From assembly GCA_947498765.1 (NCBI GenBank), contig CANMLG010000002.1, positions 1-64,000 of the forward strand: 64,000 nt of DNA, written 5' to 3'. This stretch comes from an uncultured Aquimarina sp. GTDB taxonomy: Bacteria > Bacteroidota > Bacteroidia > Flavobacteriales > Flavobacteriaceae. Shown piece by piece: positions 29,521-38,750 of this stretch; positions within the stretch are counted from its first letter, which is position 1; each line of letters opens with the position of its first letter. Made by a program: the position numbers and the translations under genes. The notes below the pieces were generated by a model. That model did no database searches and was not told where the DNA came from. It saw nothing but the letters and a program-made list of their open reading frames with translations.

Positions 29521-30219
29521 TTACTCATAAAAATCACTTACTTCCTCAATGGATTTTCTTTTGATATCAGGGACATACACTTCTGCAGCAGCGTAACCAA
29601 CAGGAAATAACATAAAAGCTTTTTCATTAACAGGTCTATTTAATAAATCTGCTAAAAAATTCATTGGGCTAGGAGTATGGGTTAATGTTACTAGACCTGC
29701 ATTATGAATAGCAGTTATTAACATGCCACAAGCAATTCCTATAGACTCGTTTACATAATAATTATTTTTTTTCTGGTTGGTCTCACTTAAATCATAGGTT
29801 TTTTTAAAAGCAATAATTAACCAAGGAGCAGTTTCTAAAAAAGGCTTATACATATCGGTACCTAATGACTTTAAATCTTCTTTCCAGCGTTCACTCATTC
29901 TGCTTTCATAACTTTTTTTTTCTTCAGCTTCGGCTGCAATTCTAATTTTAGCTTTTAACTCTTTATTGGAAACAGCACAAAAAGTCCAAGGTTGTTTGTG
30001 TGCACCAGAAGGAGATGTAGAGGCAGAAAGAATCAAATTTTCAATGACATTTTTAGGAATAGATTGATCAGAAAACACACGTATAGAACGTCGTTTATTT
30101 AACCAATGATAAAAAGAAGTACTACGATCAATCATTTCTGCAACAGAGTACTGAAAATCTTGATTATATTTCACATGCTCATGATTATCAATCGTAATTT
30201 TGTCTTTGGGATTGATCAT
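29521..30219 (-). CDS. Iodotyrosine deiodinase-like nitroreductase-fold flavoprotein
   Basis: FMN-dependent reductive dehalogenase family. The 232 residues resemble vertebrate iodotyrosine deiodinase: RRSIRVFSDQ (FMN phosphate site), TSPSGAHKQPW, then a lid AEEKKSY...RMSERWKEDL, and later NAGLVTLTHTPSPMNF and FPVGYAAAEVYVPDIKRK. The three residues that in the human enzyme hold the amino-acid zwitterion (E157, Y161, K182) align with E100, Y104 and K125. This favours a halotyrosine-active enzyme over a generic nitroreductase or BluB. The membrane anchor of the animal enzyme is absent, as in known bacterial homologues. It lies 79 bases downstream of an ATP-grasp gene on the same strand. Confidence 0.85.
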   Translation of the reverse strand: MINPKDKITIDNHEHVKYNQDFQYSVAEMIDRSTSFYHWLNKRRSIRVFSDQSIPKNVIENLILSASTSPSGAHKQPWTFCAVSNKELKAKIRIAAEAEEKKSYESRMSERWKEDLKSLGTDMYKPFLETAPWLIIAFKKTYDLSETNQKKNNYYVNESIGIACGMLITAIHNAGLVTLTHTPSPMNFLADLLNRPVNEKAFMLFPVGYAAAEVYVPDIKRKSIEEVSDFYE

Positions 30220-30298
30220 ATTATTTGCTGATTTATTATAGCAATATCTTTTTTTTTAATTAGATATACATAAATTTATATCAAAAAATAAAGTTAAA

Positions 30299-31342
30299 TT
30301 ACCATTGTTGTAAAAGCATATTGTTTAACAAATTGAAATAATTCCAGCCTATAGCTCTGGCAGCCAATGATGATAAACTATCTTGGTTTTGTCTGTGTAA
30401 TCTAGAAGGGCCTGTCATATTTGGTTTTAAATTTAAGTCAAACAAAAAGTAATTACCATTTTTGTCAGCTCTACAGTCAATTCTTATAGGAGCCTTTATT
30501 TGAAGAAGCATAGCTGCTTTTTCGCATTGTCTGCATGCCTCAATAATATTTTTAGCAGTGAGTTCATCCTCGTTTAAAACCATGCTATTTTGTATAACGG
30601 CAACAACTCCATTGTAAGGAGCAATTCCATTTTTGTGATTAATTCTTTTAACAGCCGGTAAGCTCCATGGTTTTTGAAATGTTTGATTTTCATTATTTAT
30701 TTTATAAGTCCCAGGTGGCATTACAGTAATAGTAATTTCTTGACCACTTAAAAATTGTTCAACATAAGCACTATCGCCATATAAATTGGTTGAAAATAAT
30801 TCGGTTAATTTTGAATCTAAATTCTCCTTATTTTGGGCAACAGAAACTCCTTGGCTACCTCTGCCTCTAAGTGGCTTTAAGACTACAGGATAATCAATAG
30901 TTAATTTATAGTTAGTAACTTCTTTTTTTGAAATAAACTGAGTTTTGGGAATAGAAATATCGTTTTCTGTTAATAATTTATTTGTAATCCATTTATCATC
31001 GTAAGTATCAACTAAATTTGGGTGTTGTCCAACAAATTTTACTGATAAATTAAAAAAATGAGTTATTGGATGTTCATTGTATAATATAGTATTTAGCCAT
31101 AAAATATTGGCTCCTTTATCAATGGCAGATTGAATTCCTTGTTTTGTATCAGGGAAAACCCAATCCAAATCATTATTTAGATCTGGTTTATCAACGGGAG
31201 TAATAATCGATACTCCATTTTTATTTAGTTCTACAGCAATATCTGCTCCACTATCAGAATAACCTCCAGGTTTCATTGGTTTTTGTATTCCGTCTTTTAT
31301 GGGAGGTAAATCAAATTGGTATAAAATAGCTACTTTTTTCAT
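30299..31342 (-). CDS. ATP-grasp ligase, D-Ala-D-Ala ligase/glutathione synthetase-like
   Basis: The 347 residues carry ATP-grasp hallmarks: YPVVLKPLRGRGSQGV (nucleotide loop), YVEQFLSGQEITITV, and the metal-binding end IRIDCRADKNG...FDLNLKPNMTG. The N-terminal part (YQFDLPPIKDGIQK) is not that of standard Ddl, and the acceptor is unknown. It is a single enzyme rather than part of a murein cluster. The downstream gene is the deiodinase homologue, so a role in modifying or conjugating an amino acid is possible but only inferred. Confidence 0.7.
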   Translation of the reverse strand: MKKVAILYQFDLPPIKDGIQKPMKPGGYSDSGADIAVELNKNGVSIITPVDKPDLNNDLDWVFPDTKQGIQSAIDKGANILWLNTILYNEHPITHFFNLSVKFVGQHPNLVDTYDDKWITNKLLTENDISIPKTQFISKKEVTNYKLTIDYPVVLKPLRGRGSQGVSVAQNKENLDSKLTELFSTNLYGDSAYVEQFLSGQEITITVMPPGTYKINNENQTFQKPWSLPAVKRINHKNGIAPYNGVVAVIQNSMVLNEDELTAKNIIEACRQCEKAAMLLQIKAPIRIDCRADKNGNYFLFDLNLKPNMTGPSRLHRQNQDSLSSLAARAIGWNYFNLLNNMLLQQW

Positions 31343-31438
31343 TAGTAAAAGTTAATAAAAAAAGATCTAAATTTTAGTTTTATTATGTTGAAAAAAACGA
31401 TTAGTAAGATAATTCGTATGCATATTAAAGCAGTATGA

Positions 31439-32023
31439 CTATACAACTTTCATTTCGTTTGTATCTTGTTCATCATTTTCGGCAACTTCATTTTCAAAAA
31501 AACTAAATACGGAACCTCCGTATCGTTTATCATAACTGAAATTAGGATGTTTTTCTAATGAAGTATGTTTAGAGTGTTCAATAATTAATACACCATCGGG
31601 TGCAATTAATGAATTATCAAAAGCTAAATCTGCTATTTTAGAAAATTGTTCAGTACTAAAGTCATATGGCGGATCGGCAAAAATAATATCATAGGACTGA
31701 CTAGCTTTTTCTAAAAAAAGAAATACATCACTTTTTATAACAGAAATAGGTAAGTCAAGATCTGTAGCTGTGTTTTCAATAAATTTAGCACAAGCATAGT
31801 GTTTATCTACTGCTGTAATCTGCTCAGTACCACGAGATCCAAACTCGTAACTAATATTTCCGGTTCCCGAAAAAAGATCAAGGACATTAACCTGAGAAAA
31901 ATAATAAAGGTTGTTAATAATGTTGAACAAAGCTTCCTTTGACATATCTGTTGTTGGACGAACAGGAAGTTTTTTAGGGGCACTTATACGTTTGCTTTTA
32001 TGTTTACCAGAAATAATTCTCAT
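31439..32023 (-). CDS. rsmD: 16S rRNA (guanine966-N2)-methyltransferase RsmD
   Basis: Methylates G966 of 16S rRNA on assembled small subunits. The 194 residues start with the family mark MRIISGKHKSKRI and RPTTDMSKEALFNI, then SAM-binding VLDLFSGTGNIS and the catalytic DIIFADPPYDF. The C-terminus is an acidic tail. Its start overlaps the stop of the DUF3822 gene by 4 bases. Confidence 0.95.
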   Translation of the reverse strand: MRIISGKHKSKRISAPKKLPVRPTTDMSKEALFNIINNLYYFSQVNVLDLFSGTGNISYEFGSRGTEQITAVDKHYACAKFIENTATDLDLPISVIKSDVFLFLEKASQSYDIIFADPPYDFSTEQFSKIADLAFDNSLIAPDGVLIIEHSKHTSLEKHPNFSYDKRYGGSVFSFFENEVAENDEQDTNEMKVV

Positions 32024-32811
32024 GCTTCTTTTTGTGCTAGTTGATGTAGTACATCTAAGGTGTTTTTTTTAGTTTTTGGTTGTGAAATATTTCTTACGTA
32101 AGTATACAATAAGTTAAAAAGGTCTGTTGGAATAGTATTGATTAATTTAATTTCAATTTGATTAGGAGATAGACTAAGCTGTTCTAAACAAAAGAGTAAA
32201 TAATACAAAACATCTTCATTGGCTGTACAGGCAAATGAATTAAATAATAATAAATCTGTTCCTTTTGTACATATAATATCAAACTGATTTGAAGTTACAA
32301 AAATATGTACTTTTTCAGAAATACTATATTTTTCTATGTCAAGTACATGATTAATTAGTATGCCGCTAGAGTGGTGAAAGTTAAATTCGCCTAATTTTTC
32401 CAATAAAAAATTATTCACATTCACATAAGGAATGAAAATATTAATAATGTCTGTACTTAATTCATCGTAAGTTATATAATCAGTAGCTAAGGTTTTTACA
32501 GCATAATTAATATAAGTTTTTAATGCATTTTTATCGAATAAAGCTTTTGGTACTAAAGTGAATAATTCATTGTAATAAATTACATTAATAGTACTAAAAG
32601 TAGCTTGTAATTCGGGTTTGGTATCAAATGCTTTGGTTACTTTTTCTAGTAATTGTTGTTCTGTGTAAGATAAATCACCACTTAATTCATGATATTTTGT
32701 TACAATTTCATTAGTATTCGATGTAATGAAAAAAGAAAATCCATTCAAACTTAATTGAATGGATAAACAGTATGTATTGTTTTTAAAATTCGAACCAGTA
32801 TTATTTGTCAT
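32020..32811 (-). CDS. DUF3822 family protein
   Basis: The 263 residues match the Bacteroidota DUF3822 family, seen typically just upstream of rsmD. The fold looks like a divergent actin-like ATPase (LSIQLSLNGFSFFI start, then LFTLVPKALFD), but I cannot identify an ATP site with confidence. It overlaps both neighbours (rsmD by 4 bases, the upstream gene by 11), showing a tight operon. Confidence 0.8.
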   Translation of the reverse strand: MTNNTGSNFKNNTYCLSIQLSLNGFSFFITSNTNEIVTKYHELSGDLSYTEQQLLEKVTKAFDTKPELQATFSTINVIYYNELFTLVPKALFDKNALKTYINYAVKTLATDYITYDELSTDIINIFIPYVNVNNFLLEKLGEFNFHHSSGILINHVLDIEKYSISEKVHIFVTSNQFDIICTKGTDLLLFNSFACTANEDVLYYLLFCLEQLSLSPNQIEIKLINTIPTDLFNLLYTYVRNISQPKTKKNTLDVLHQLAQKEA

Positions 32812-33442
32812 ATACTATAGGCCAATTACCATTTGTATTAATTTCTTCGAGCGACCCAACAAAAATTTCAGGACCATTAATTTCATCTAATGATTCAACT
32901 TCATCCTCTTCAGACAAATATTGTTCTGGCTGGTCGTACAAAAGGCTTCTTTTAGGAACAGAAGCTAAAAAAACTGGGTATAAAATTTCATTTTTTTCTA
33001 CCACACTAGTTTTCATTTCTATAGCGACACTTTTATCTTTACTTACTTTAATTTCAGCTAATTTTTTGTAAGCATCGCTATTTTTAAATAAAGAATCTTT
33101 AACAGATTCATAACCTAAAATATCTACTACTACCGTATCAACTGATCTGTCAATACGAAAGGCTTTGTCATAACGAGTAAAACTAGAGTCTCTACGTTGT
33201 GTAATAGTAAATTTAGCAGTGTCAATAAACTCAGCTAAGGCATTAAAATCTCGGGCATATTTACCTGTAACAATTTTGTGCGCCTGTTGTGAGCGTCTAA
33301 TATCTTTAAGTTGTTTCACGGCTAAAGCAAAGCGTTGCTCTTTTACTTGCTGAAATTTTACCGAGCTATATACAGAATCATAAACTTTATATCCTAAAAA
33401 GGCAATTACAACCCATAAGACTAATTGTACCAGTAATTTCAT
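32801..33442 (-). CDS. Conserved membrane-anchored protein with a pseudopilin-like segment
   Basis: The 213 residues start with one transmembrane helix (LLVQLVLWVVIAFLGYKVY) followed by a helix and the segment LKDIRRSQQAHKIVTGKYARDF, which resembles the periplasmic start of type II secretion pseudopilins. The rest is acidic and shows no known domain. It is the first gene of the operon with DUF3822 and rsmD. Function unknown. Confidence 0.65.
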   Translation of the reverse strand: MKLLVQLVLWVVIAFLGYKVYDSVYSSVKFQQVKEQRFALAVKQLKDIRRSQQAHKIVTGKYARDFNALAEFIDTAKFTITQRRDSSFTRYDKAFRIDRSVDTVVVDILGYESVKDSLFKNSDAYKKLAEIKVSKDKSVAIEMKTSVVEKNEILYPVFLASVPKRSLLYDQPEQYLSEEDEVESLDEINGPEIFVGSLEEINTNGNWPIVYDK

Positions 33443-33526
33443 GTTAATTCAGTAGTTATTTTATGTTATAAAGCAAATCTACAATTTTTTTTCAATCACA
33501 AAAGTCCTGAGGAATTTTTTCTTGAT

Positions 33527-33534
33527 TATCTTTG
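33527..33534 (+). promoter_or_regulatory. Candidate -7 box of the RecD-like helicase gene
   Basis: TATCTTTG matches TAnnTTTG, identical to the rnpB box, in the divergent spacer. If it is the promoter, transcription starts around 33541, which excludes the TTG at 33522 as start codon and favours the in-frame TTG at 33567. Confidence 0.55.
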
Positions 33535-33566
33535 AAAATTATTTTATTTCTACTAATCCAGTTCAT

Positions 33567-34997
33567 TTGACTGCTTCAGCATTTTACAAGTTACTAAAAA
33601 ATAAATTTCCGCATAAAACAACTTCATCGCAAGAAGAATGTTTGTTGTTGCTTTCTAATTTTTTATTTAAAGAGGATAAATCTTCTTTATTTATATTGAA
33701 GGGTTATGCAGGAACAGGAAAAACAACTTTAATTGGTACATTAGTTTCCCAATTGTGGCAAGCTAAAATGAAATATGTATTGTTAGCTCCAACTGGAAGA
33801 GCGGCAAAAGTCATTACAAATTACTCTGGTAAACAAGCTCAGACTATACATAGACATATTTATTACCCTAAAAAAACAAATAATGGAGGGGTAAGCTTTA
33901 CCATGAAAAAAAATAAATTCACCAATACACTGTTTATTATTGATGAATCTTCTATGATACCTGATTTACCAACTGAAAGTAAAATGTTTGAAAATGGTTC
34001 GTTGCTAAATGATTTATTACAATATGTCTATTCTGGATCTAATTGTAAAGTTTTGTTTATTGGTGATACAGCTCAATTACCACCTGTGAAATCCGATTTA
34101 AGCCCAGCTTTAAATGAGGATATTTTAGAACTTAATTTTAATAAAAATGTAACCACTATAGAACTTAAAGAGGTGGTAAGACAATCTTTAGACAGTGGAG
34201 TGTTAAAAAATGCCACAGAGTTAAGGGAACAACTTCAAAGCACCTTTTTTGAGGATTTTAAATTTGAAATTGATGGTTTTAATGATATCAAACGATTAGT
34301 CGAAGGCAATGAAATTATTGAACATTTACAGGATTCATATAGTAAACATGGACATGAAGGAACAGTAATTATTGTTCGATCAAATAAACGCGCTAATTTA
34401 TATAATCAGCAAATACGACAGCGGATTTTATTTAAAGAAAATGAACTTTCAGCAGGGGATTATTTAATGGTAGTTAAAAATAATTATTTTTGGTTAGAAC
34501 CTAGTTCCGAAGCTGGATTTATAGCCAATGGTGATATTATTGAAGTGCTAGAAATATTTGCCATAAAAGAATTATATAGTTTTCGTTTTGCAGAAGTAAA
34601 AATACGAATGATTGATTACCCTAATATGGCTCCATTTGAAACGGTATTACTATTAGATATTTTAACTTCGGAAAGTGCTTCGATGAGTTATGATGATAGT
34701 AATAAACTTTATCAAGAAGTTTTAAAAGATTACAGTGATTTAGGATCGAAATACAAAAAATTTTTAAGCGTGAAGAGTAATTCATTTTTTAATGCTTTAC
34801 AAGTGAAATTTTCATATGCCATAACATGTCATAAATCGCAAGGAGGTCAGTGGCTTCATGTTTTTGTAGAACAACCTTATTTACCAGAAGGAGTAAATAA
34901 AGATTATATGAGGTGGCTATATACAGCTATTACACGTTCACAAGAACAGCTTCATTTAATAGGTTTTAAAAACGAATATTTTTATACTAATAATTGA
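33567..34997 (+). CDS. RecD-like ATP-dependent DNA helicase/exonuclease V subunit
   Basis: Superfamily 1 helicase with Walker A LKGYAGTGKTT, motif Ia LLAPTGRAAKV, Walker B IIDESSMI, motif III FIGDTAQLPPV, and a C-terminal UvrD_C_2 part with SYAITCHKSQGGQW and YTAITRSQEQLHL. About 476 residues from the TTG at 33567, which was chosen because a promoter box covers the earlier TTG at 33522 and because TASAFYKLL fits the family's usual start; no ATG is available. No RecB or RecC is nearby, so it is a stand-alone RecD2/Pif1-like enzyme common in Flavobacteriia. Confidence 0.88.
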   Translation: MTASAFYKLLKNKFPHKTTSSQEECLLLLSNFLFKEDKSSLFILKGYAGTGKTTLIGTLVSQLWQAKMKYVLLAPTGRAAKVITNYSGKQAQTIHRHIYYPKKTNNGGVSFTMKKNKFTNTLFIIDESSMIPDLPTESKMFENGSLLNDLLQYVYSGSNCKVLFIGDTAQLPPVKSDLSPALNEDILELNFNKNVTTIELKEVVRQSLDSGVLKNATELREQLQSTFFEDFKFEIDGFNDIKRLVEGNEIIEHLQDSYSKHGHEGTVIIVRSNKRANLYNQQIRQRILFKENELSAGDYLMVVKNNYFWLEPSSEAGFIANGDIIEVLEIFAIKELYSFRFAEVKIRMIDYPNMAPFETVLLLDILTSESASMSYDDSNKLYQEVLKDYSDLGSKYKKFLSVKSNSFFNALQVKFSYAITCHKSQGGQWLHVFVEQPYLPEGVNKDYMRWLYTAITRSQEQLHLIGFKNEYFYTNN

Positions 34998-35089
34998 TTT
35001 TTAAGCACTTACATAATATAGTTGTAATCAATTAAATAATTCTAAATAATCGCCAAAAAGACATAAATAATCGTTTAAATGCGTTTTTT

Positions 35090-35121
35090 TTGTTTTGTTT
35101 TGTTTTTTTTACGTACATTTG
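35090..35121 (+). promoter_or_regulatory. Promoter of a candidate small RNA
   Basis: TTG at 35090-35092 and TACATTTG at 35114-35121 are separated by 21 bases, a good fit to the Bacteroidota TTG/TAnnTTTG promoter. Another TTG, at 35095, gives a 16-base spacing. It points to transcription starting near 35128, far from the next gene at 35348. Confidence 0.6.
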
Positions 35122-35127
35122 TAATGT

Positions 35128-35210
35128 AATAAGTCGTAAGCAAGTAAATTTCCCCAAACTTTATTTGTGACAAACCACTAAATATTTAATACATGTTTAG
35201 TGGTTTTTTT
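35128..35210 (+). ncRNA. Candidate small non-coding RNA of about 80 bases
   Basis: A promoter-like sequence at 35090-35121 is followed, only about 50 bases later, by an 11-base terminator stem (AAACCACTAAA at 35172-35182 with TTTAGTGGTTT at 35196-35206) ending in seven Ts. No reading frame of note lies between, and the next gene starts 138 bases further on. This is the layout of a short independent transcript. I do not recognise the RNA. Alternatively the hairpin ends the helicase transcript, whose stop lies about 175 bases upstream. Confidence 0.5.
35172..35210 (+). terminator. Terminator after the candidate small RNA/helicase
   Basis: 11-base perfect stem with a 13-base AT loop and a following T-run to 35210. 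The remainder of the spacer to 35347 holds only AT-rich sequence. Confidence 0.8.
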
Positions 35211-35347
35211 ATTTGTATTTTTGAAAAGTATTAATTAATTTAATAAGATAGATTATAGTAGTTTATTTGTTTAATTCTTAAGGTTTTAATCATTTTAAAT
35301 TGTTGTAAATGATTAAAATTTATTTTGTTCAAACCAAAAAATAATAA

Positions 35348-35896
35348 ATGATAACTACATTAGCGCGCTTTATTTTATTTAGAATTTTAAAGTGGAAAAT
35401 AGTAGGAAACTTTCCAAAAAATTTAAAAAAGTATGTTGTTATTGGAGCTCCACATACAAGCAATATGGATTTTATTATTGGTTTGTTAGTAAAAACTGTA
35501 TGTAAAACTAAGATTAATTTTGTAGGAAAAAAGTCTTTATTTAAATTTCCTCATGGTTTTTTTTTTAAAAGTGTAGGAGGAGTCCCTGTTAATAGAAAGA
35601 AAAATGAAAAATTAGTTGATAGTATAGTAACTATTTATAAAGAAAGAGAAGCCTTTATTTTAGCTATTTCACCTGAAGGAACAAGAAAAAAAGTAGTGGA
35701 TTGGAAAACAGGTTTTTATTTTATCGCCAAACAAGCAGAAGTGCCAGTAGTGGCATTAACGTTTGACTTTGGTAAAAGGCAAACTGAAATTTTTAAACCT
35801 TTTTATACTACAGATAATAAAGAAGCTGATTTTGAATTTTTGAAATCTAGATATAAAGGTATTGAAGGCAAAGTAGTTGAAAATAGTTATGGTTAA
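35348..35896 (+). CDS. 1-acyl-glycerol-3-phosphate acyltransferase (PlsC-like)
   Basis: The 182 residues carry the acyltransferase H-x4-D motif as HTSNMD (H36, D41), then GGVPVNRKK and SPEGTRKK, the two acceptor/phosphate-binding blocks. The N-terminal amphipathic helix would sit on the inner membrane. It is a short form, typical of Bacteroidota PlsC paralogues; the true acceptor could be a lysophospholipid or another lipid. It precedes tpx by 65 bases on the same strand. Confidence 0.82.
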   Translation: MITTLARFILFRILKWKIVGNFPKNLKKYVVIGAPHTSNMDFIIGLLVKTVCKTKINFVGKKSLFKFPHGFFFKSVGGVPVNRKKNEKLVDSIVTIYKEREAFILAISPEGTRKKVVDWKTGFYFIAKQAEVPVVALTFDFGKRQTEIFKPFYTTDNKEADFEFLKSRYKGIEGKVVENSYG

Positions 35897-35961
35897 AGCT
35901 GTGTTAAAGCCTTTTGTTTTATGTTGTTTTTTGTATTTTGTTTAAAAATAAATTACAAAAA

Positions 35962-36459
35962 ATGGCACAATTAACTTTACAAGGAAATCCAATTAAAAGC
36001 ATAGGAACATTACCATTGGTAGGAAGCAAAGCTCCCAATTTTACACTTATTGCAAGTGACTTATCAGAAAAAACATTAGAAAGTTATAAAGGAAGTCGCT
36101 TAGTCTTAAATATTTTTCCTTCAATAGATACAGGAACGTGTGCAGCTTCAGTCCGAAAATTTAATGAAACAGCATCATCATTAAATAATACTAAGGTGTT
36201 GTGTATATCCAGAGATTTACCTTTTGCAATGTCTCGTTTTTGTGGTGCAGAAGGATTGGAAAATGTTGAAACATTATCAGATTTTAGAGAAGGACAATTG
36301 GGAAAAGATTATCAATTAGAAATTATTGATGGCCCAATTCAAAAATTGCATTCAAGAGTAATTATAGTTTTAGATGAAAATGCTAAAATATTACATACAG
36401 AACAAGTAAGTGAAATTGCTGATGAGCCTAATTATGATGCTGCTTTAGCGGTATTGTAG
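35962..36459 (+). CDS. tpx: Thiol peroxidase Tpx
   Basis: Atypical 2-Cys peroxiredoxin reducing lipid hydroperoxides with thioredoxin. Started at the ATG at 35962, the protein has 165 residues, the normal Tpx length; an earlier in-frame codon at 35914 would add a hydrophobic tail that the family lacks. Peroxidatic C60 is in DTGTCAASVRKFN and resolving C94 in SRFCGAEGLENV; C81 is extra. Followed by a strong bidirectional terminator. Confidence 0.95.
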   Translation: MAQLTLQGNPIKSIGTLPLVGSKAPNFTLIASDLSEKTLESYKGSRLVLNIFPSIDTGTCAASVRKFNETASSLNNTKVLCISRDLPFAMSRFCGAEGLENVETLSDFREGQLGKDYQLEIIDGPIQKLHSRVIIVLDENAKILHTEQVSEIADEPNYDAALAVL

Positions 36460-36493
36460 TATGTTTAAATAAAAATAAAGAACCACTTTATAA

Positions 36494-36534
36494 AAAAAAG
36501 CTAACCTATTTATTTAAAATAAGTTAGCTTTTTT
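36494..36534. terminator. Bidirectional terminator between tpx and the GH5 gene
   Basis: AAAAAAGCTAAC (36494-36505) pairs with GTTAGCTTTTTT (36523-36534), plus a few inner AT pairs. It lies between convergent genes, with A/T runs on both sides. Confidence 0.88.
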
Positions 36535-36560
36535 GCTATAATACGTATAACAGAGAATTA

Positions 36561-38750
36561 TTATTTTACAATAATTCTTTCAACGTGATTACTCGCATTT
36601 GATTTCACATTTATTAGGTACATCCCTTTAACAATGTTTTCTAAATTAATAGTGTGAGTTGTTTCAGTTGAATTTGAAATTGATTTTTTAGCTACAACTT
36701 TTCCCATTAAATCTATAATTTCGATACTATTTACCGTAATACTATTTAAAGTTTGAATAGTAAGTGTTGTATTAGGAAGCGTAGGATTCGGGTATACTTT
36801 TAATGTAGAAACGGTAGTTTCAAATTCATTGACACTTAATGTAGTTGATTCACTTTCAGGTTCAGTACCACTAATCAATTTACCTTTATAGTATAATCCA
36901 ATTTTAGTATTAGAATCATAAACTTCTTGTGGTCCAATAAATGAATAATCATTAGACTGATCTTGACTAGTAAAACCTTCAGTATTAATACGTAATTCCA
37001 TAGGTTTGGAATTTTCGTTACTTTCTAATATACCAGCACTTTCTTTAAATGTAACTTCTAAATAATATAAATCATTGTCAACATTAGTAAAATTTCCCAA
37101 AACATTATTACCACCTATAACAACGTAATTTCTTTCAAAAACAAAATCTTTATTATCTTCGGCAGTAAACCAATATCGAATGCTCAAATCTTTATAAGCC
37201 AAACTTTGTGATGATAAATTTACTATTTGAAATTGTGGTTTAATTTCACTTGCAATTATATCAGGAGAGCCATTTTTGTATTCTAGTTTAATGGCATTAG
37301 TACCAACATTAATTTTTCGTATTTGTGAAGTAGTTGAATTACCAGCTATTCCGTTCGCAACTGCTTTTATTTCATAGTCACCATTAGGTAGGTTTTCTAA
37401 TTTAAAATTAAAAGGACTAGTATTGTCTGATCCTATAAGAGTATTATTGCTATAAAAATCTACACTTGCTACAGTATTATTTGCATTAATAAGATTGGTT
37501 TCAATTTCAATACTGCCTCCTTCAAGTAGTTTAGCACCAGATTGAGGGGTTACAAGTGAAACATAAATACCTTCGCCTCCCGACATTTTTTCCATTTCGT
37601 TAGCATGATCTATAAAAATATCTAATACTGGATCTCCTTCAAAAACAGCAAATTTATCTTCGCCTGTTTCTTCATCAGGAAACCACCAAAAAGCACTTCC
37701 GCCAATTTTCTTTTCCTCAATAAAATCATAAATGGTTTCCCACCATTCTGTACGTTCATCTCTTTCAACATTAAATTCACCAACAAAAAATGGTTTTTTA
37801 ATGATCTCATGTGATTCATCGGCTAGTGTACATATTAGTTGCTTTGTTTGTTCGGGTGTAAAATTGGCCCATTCTTCTCTTATATATGGATGAGCCGATG
37901 TAAAATCAATGTTTGGAGATTGGTGGATTTTAATAAAATCATTTCCTTCATCACCACCAAAACCATACTTAATACCATGTGCTTCTAATCCAGTACCTAG
38001 TAAATGATTACTATCAATAGATTTAACAAATTCACCCATGTCATCTACCCATTTTCTAAGTACGTCAGATGTTAAATCATCTCCAAATCCTTGATATCTT
38101 GGCTCATTCATTAATTCCCAGGCAAGTATCGTTGGATCATTTCTATATTCTACGTTATCATAATGATTAACACGGGTTAAAAAATAGTTAACATAATTTT
38201 TATATCCTTCTATAGCAGCTTCATTCGTAAAAAATTGTCCTTGATCGTGTGCGCCTCCTCCAGAAACTTCAATACCTTCCCATTTTAATCGTTCTTTAAT
38301 TCCACCGTAGTCATTCCAATAATTTTCCAGAGCTACAATTAATTTGATTCCATTGGACTCAGCAGATTTAATGATATAATCAAAAAGACTAAATTGCTTT
38401 TCATCGTATATCCCTTTTTCGATTTCAAAGCCATGCCATTCTTCGTGGCTAAAGCCCCACAGCCGAACTACACGAATTCCATTTTCATATAATTTTCGCA
38501 TGTGCTTATCAATACGAGCTTTATCCATAAATTGATTTTCAGTATCACTTTCAGAGCCTCCAGCTCCATAGGTAAAAAAGTCATAGACATTAGTCCCTGA
38601 AAAATAGAAAGGAGCTCCATTTAGCATAAATTTAGAACCTTCAGCATATACAAATCCATTAGGCGGAATTGATGATTGTTGTGAAAAAATAGTGCTTACA
38701 AAACAAAACACAAGAAAGTTTAGAATTAGTAGTTTTTTAGTTAGATACAT
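36561..38750 (-). CDS. Secreted GH5 mannanase-like enzyme with Ig-like domain, CBM3 and T9SS domain
   Basis: Predicted endo-beta-mannanase (GH5, subfamily 7 type). The 729 residues contain a signal peptide (to about FSQ), a GH5 barrel with acid/base E216 in WELMNEPRYQG and nucleophile E325 in FFVGEFNVERD, an Ig-like domain from about 395 (VTPQSGAKLLEG...VDFYSNNTLIGSD), a CBM3 (IKPQFQIVNLSSQSL, LSIRYWFT, QSNDYSFIG), and a T9SS sorting domain (LKVYPNPTLPNTTLTI). A CBM3 suggests binding of crystalline cellulose or a similar surface, which would target it to mannan in cell walls. A GH5 cellulase remains possible, but the overall barrel looks mannanase-like. Confidence 0.88.
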   Translation of the reverse strand: MYLTKKLLILNFLVFCFVSTIFSQQSSIPPNGFVYAEGSKFMLNGAPFYFSGTNVYDFFTYGAGGSESDTENQFMDKARIDKHMRKLYENGIRVVRLWGFSHEEWHGFEIEKGIYDEKQFSLFDYIIKSAESNGIKLIVALENYWNDYGGIKERLKWEGIEVSGGGAHDQGQFFTNEAAIEGYKNYVNYFLTRVNHYDNVEYRNDPTILAWELMNEPRYQGFGDDLTSDVLRKWVDDMGEFVKSIDSNHLLGTGLEAHGIKYGFGGDEGNDFIKIHQSPNIDFTSAHPYIREEWANFTPEQTKQLICTLADESHEIIKKPFFVGEFNVERDERTEWWETIYDFIEEKKIGGSAFWWFPDEETGEDKFAVFEGDPVLDIFIDHANEMEKMSGGEGIYVSLVTPQSGAKLLEGGSIEIETNLINANNTVASVDFYSNNTLIGSDNTSPFNFKLENLPNGDYEIKAVANGIAGNSTTSQIRKINVGTNAIKLEYKNGSPDIIASEIKPQFQIVNLSSQSLAYKDLSIRYWFTAEDNKDFVFERNYVVIGGNNVLGNFTNVDNDLYYLEVTFKESAGILESNENSKPMELRINTEGFTSQDQSNDYSFIGPQEVYDSNTKIGLYYKGKLISGTEPESESTTLSVNEFETTVSTLKVYPNPTLPNTTLTIQTLNSITVNSIEIIDLMGKVVAKKSISNSTETTHTINLENIVKGMYLINVKSNASNHVERIIVK

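Noticed and set aside
33522..33566. Earlier TTG start for the RecD-like helicase
   Set aside because: A TAnnTTTG promoter box lies immediately after it, so transcription would start downstream of this codon.
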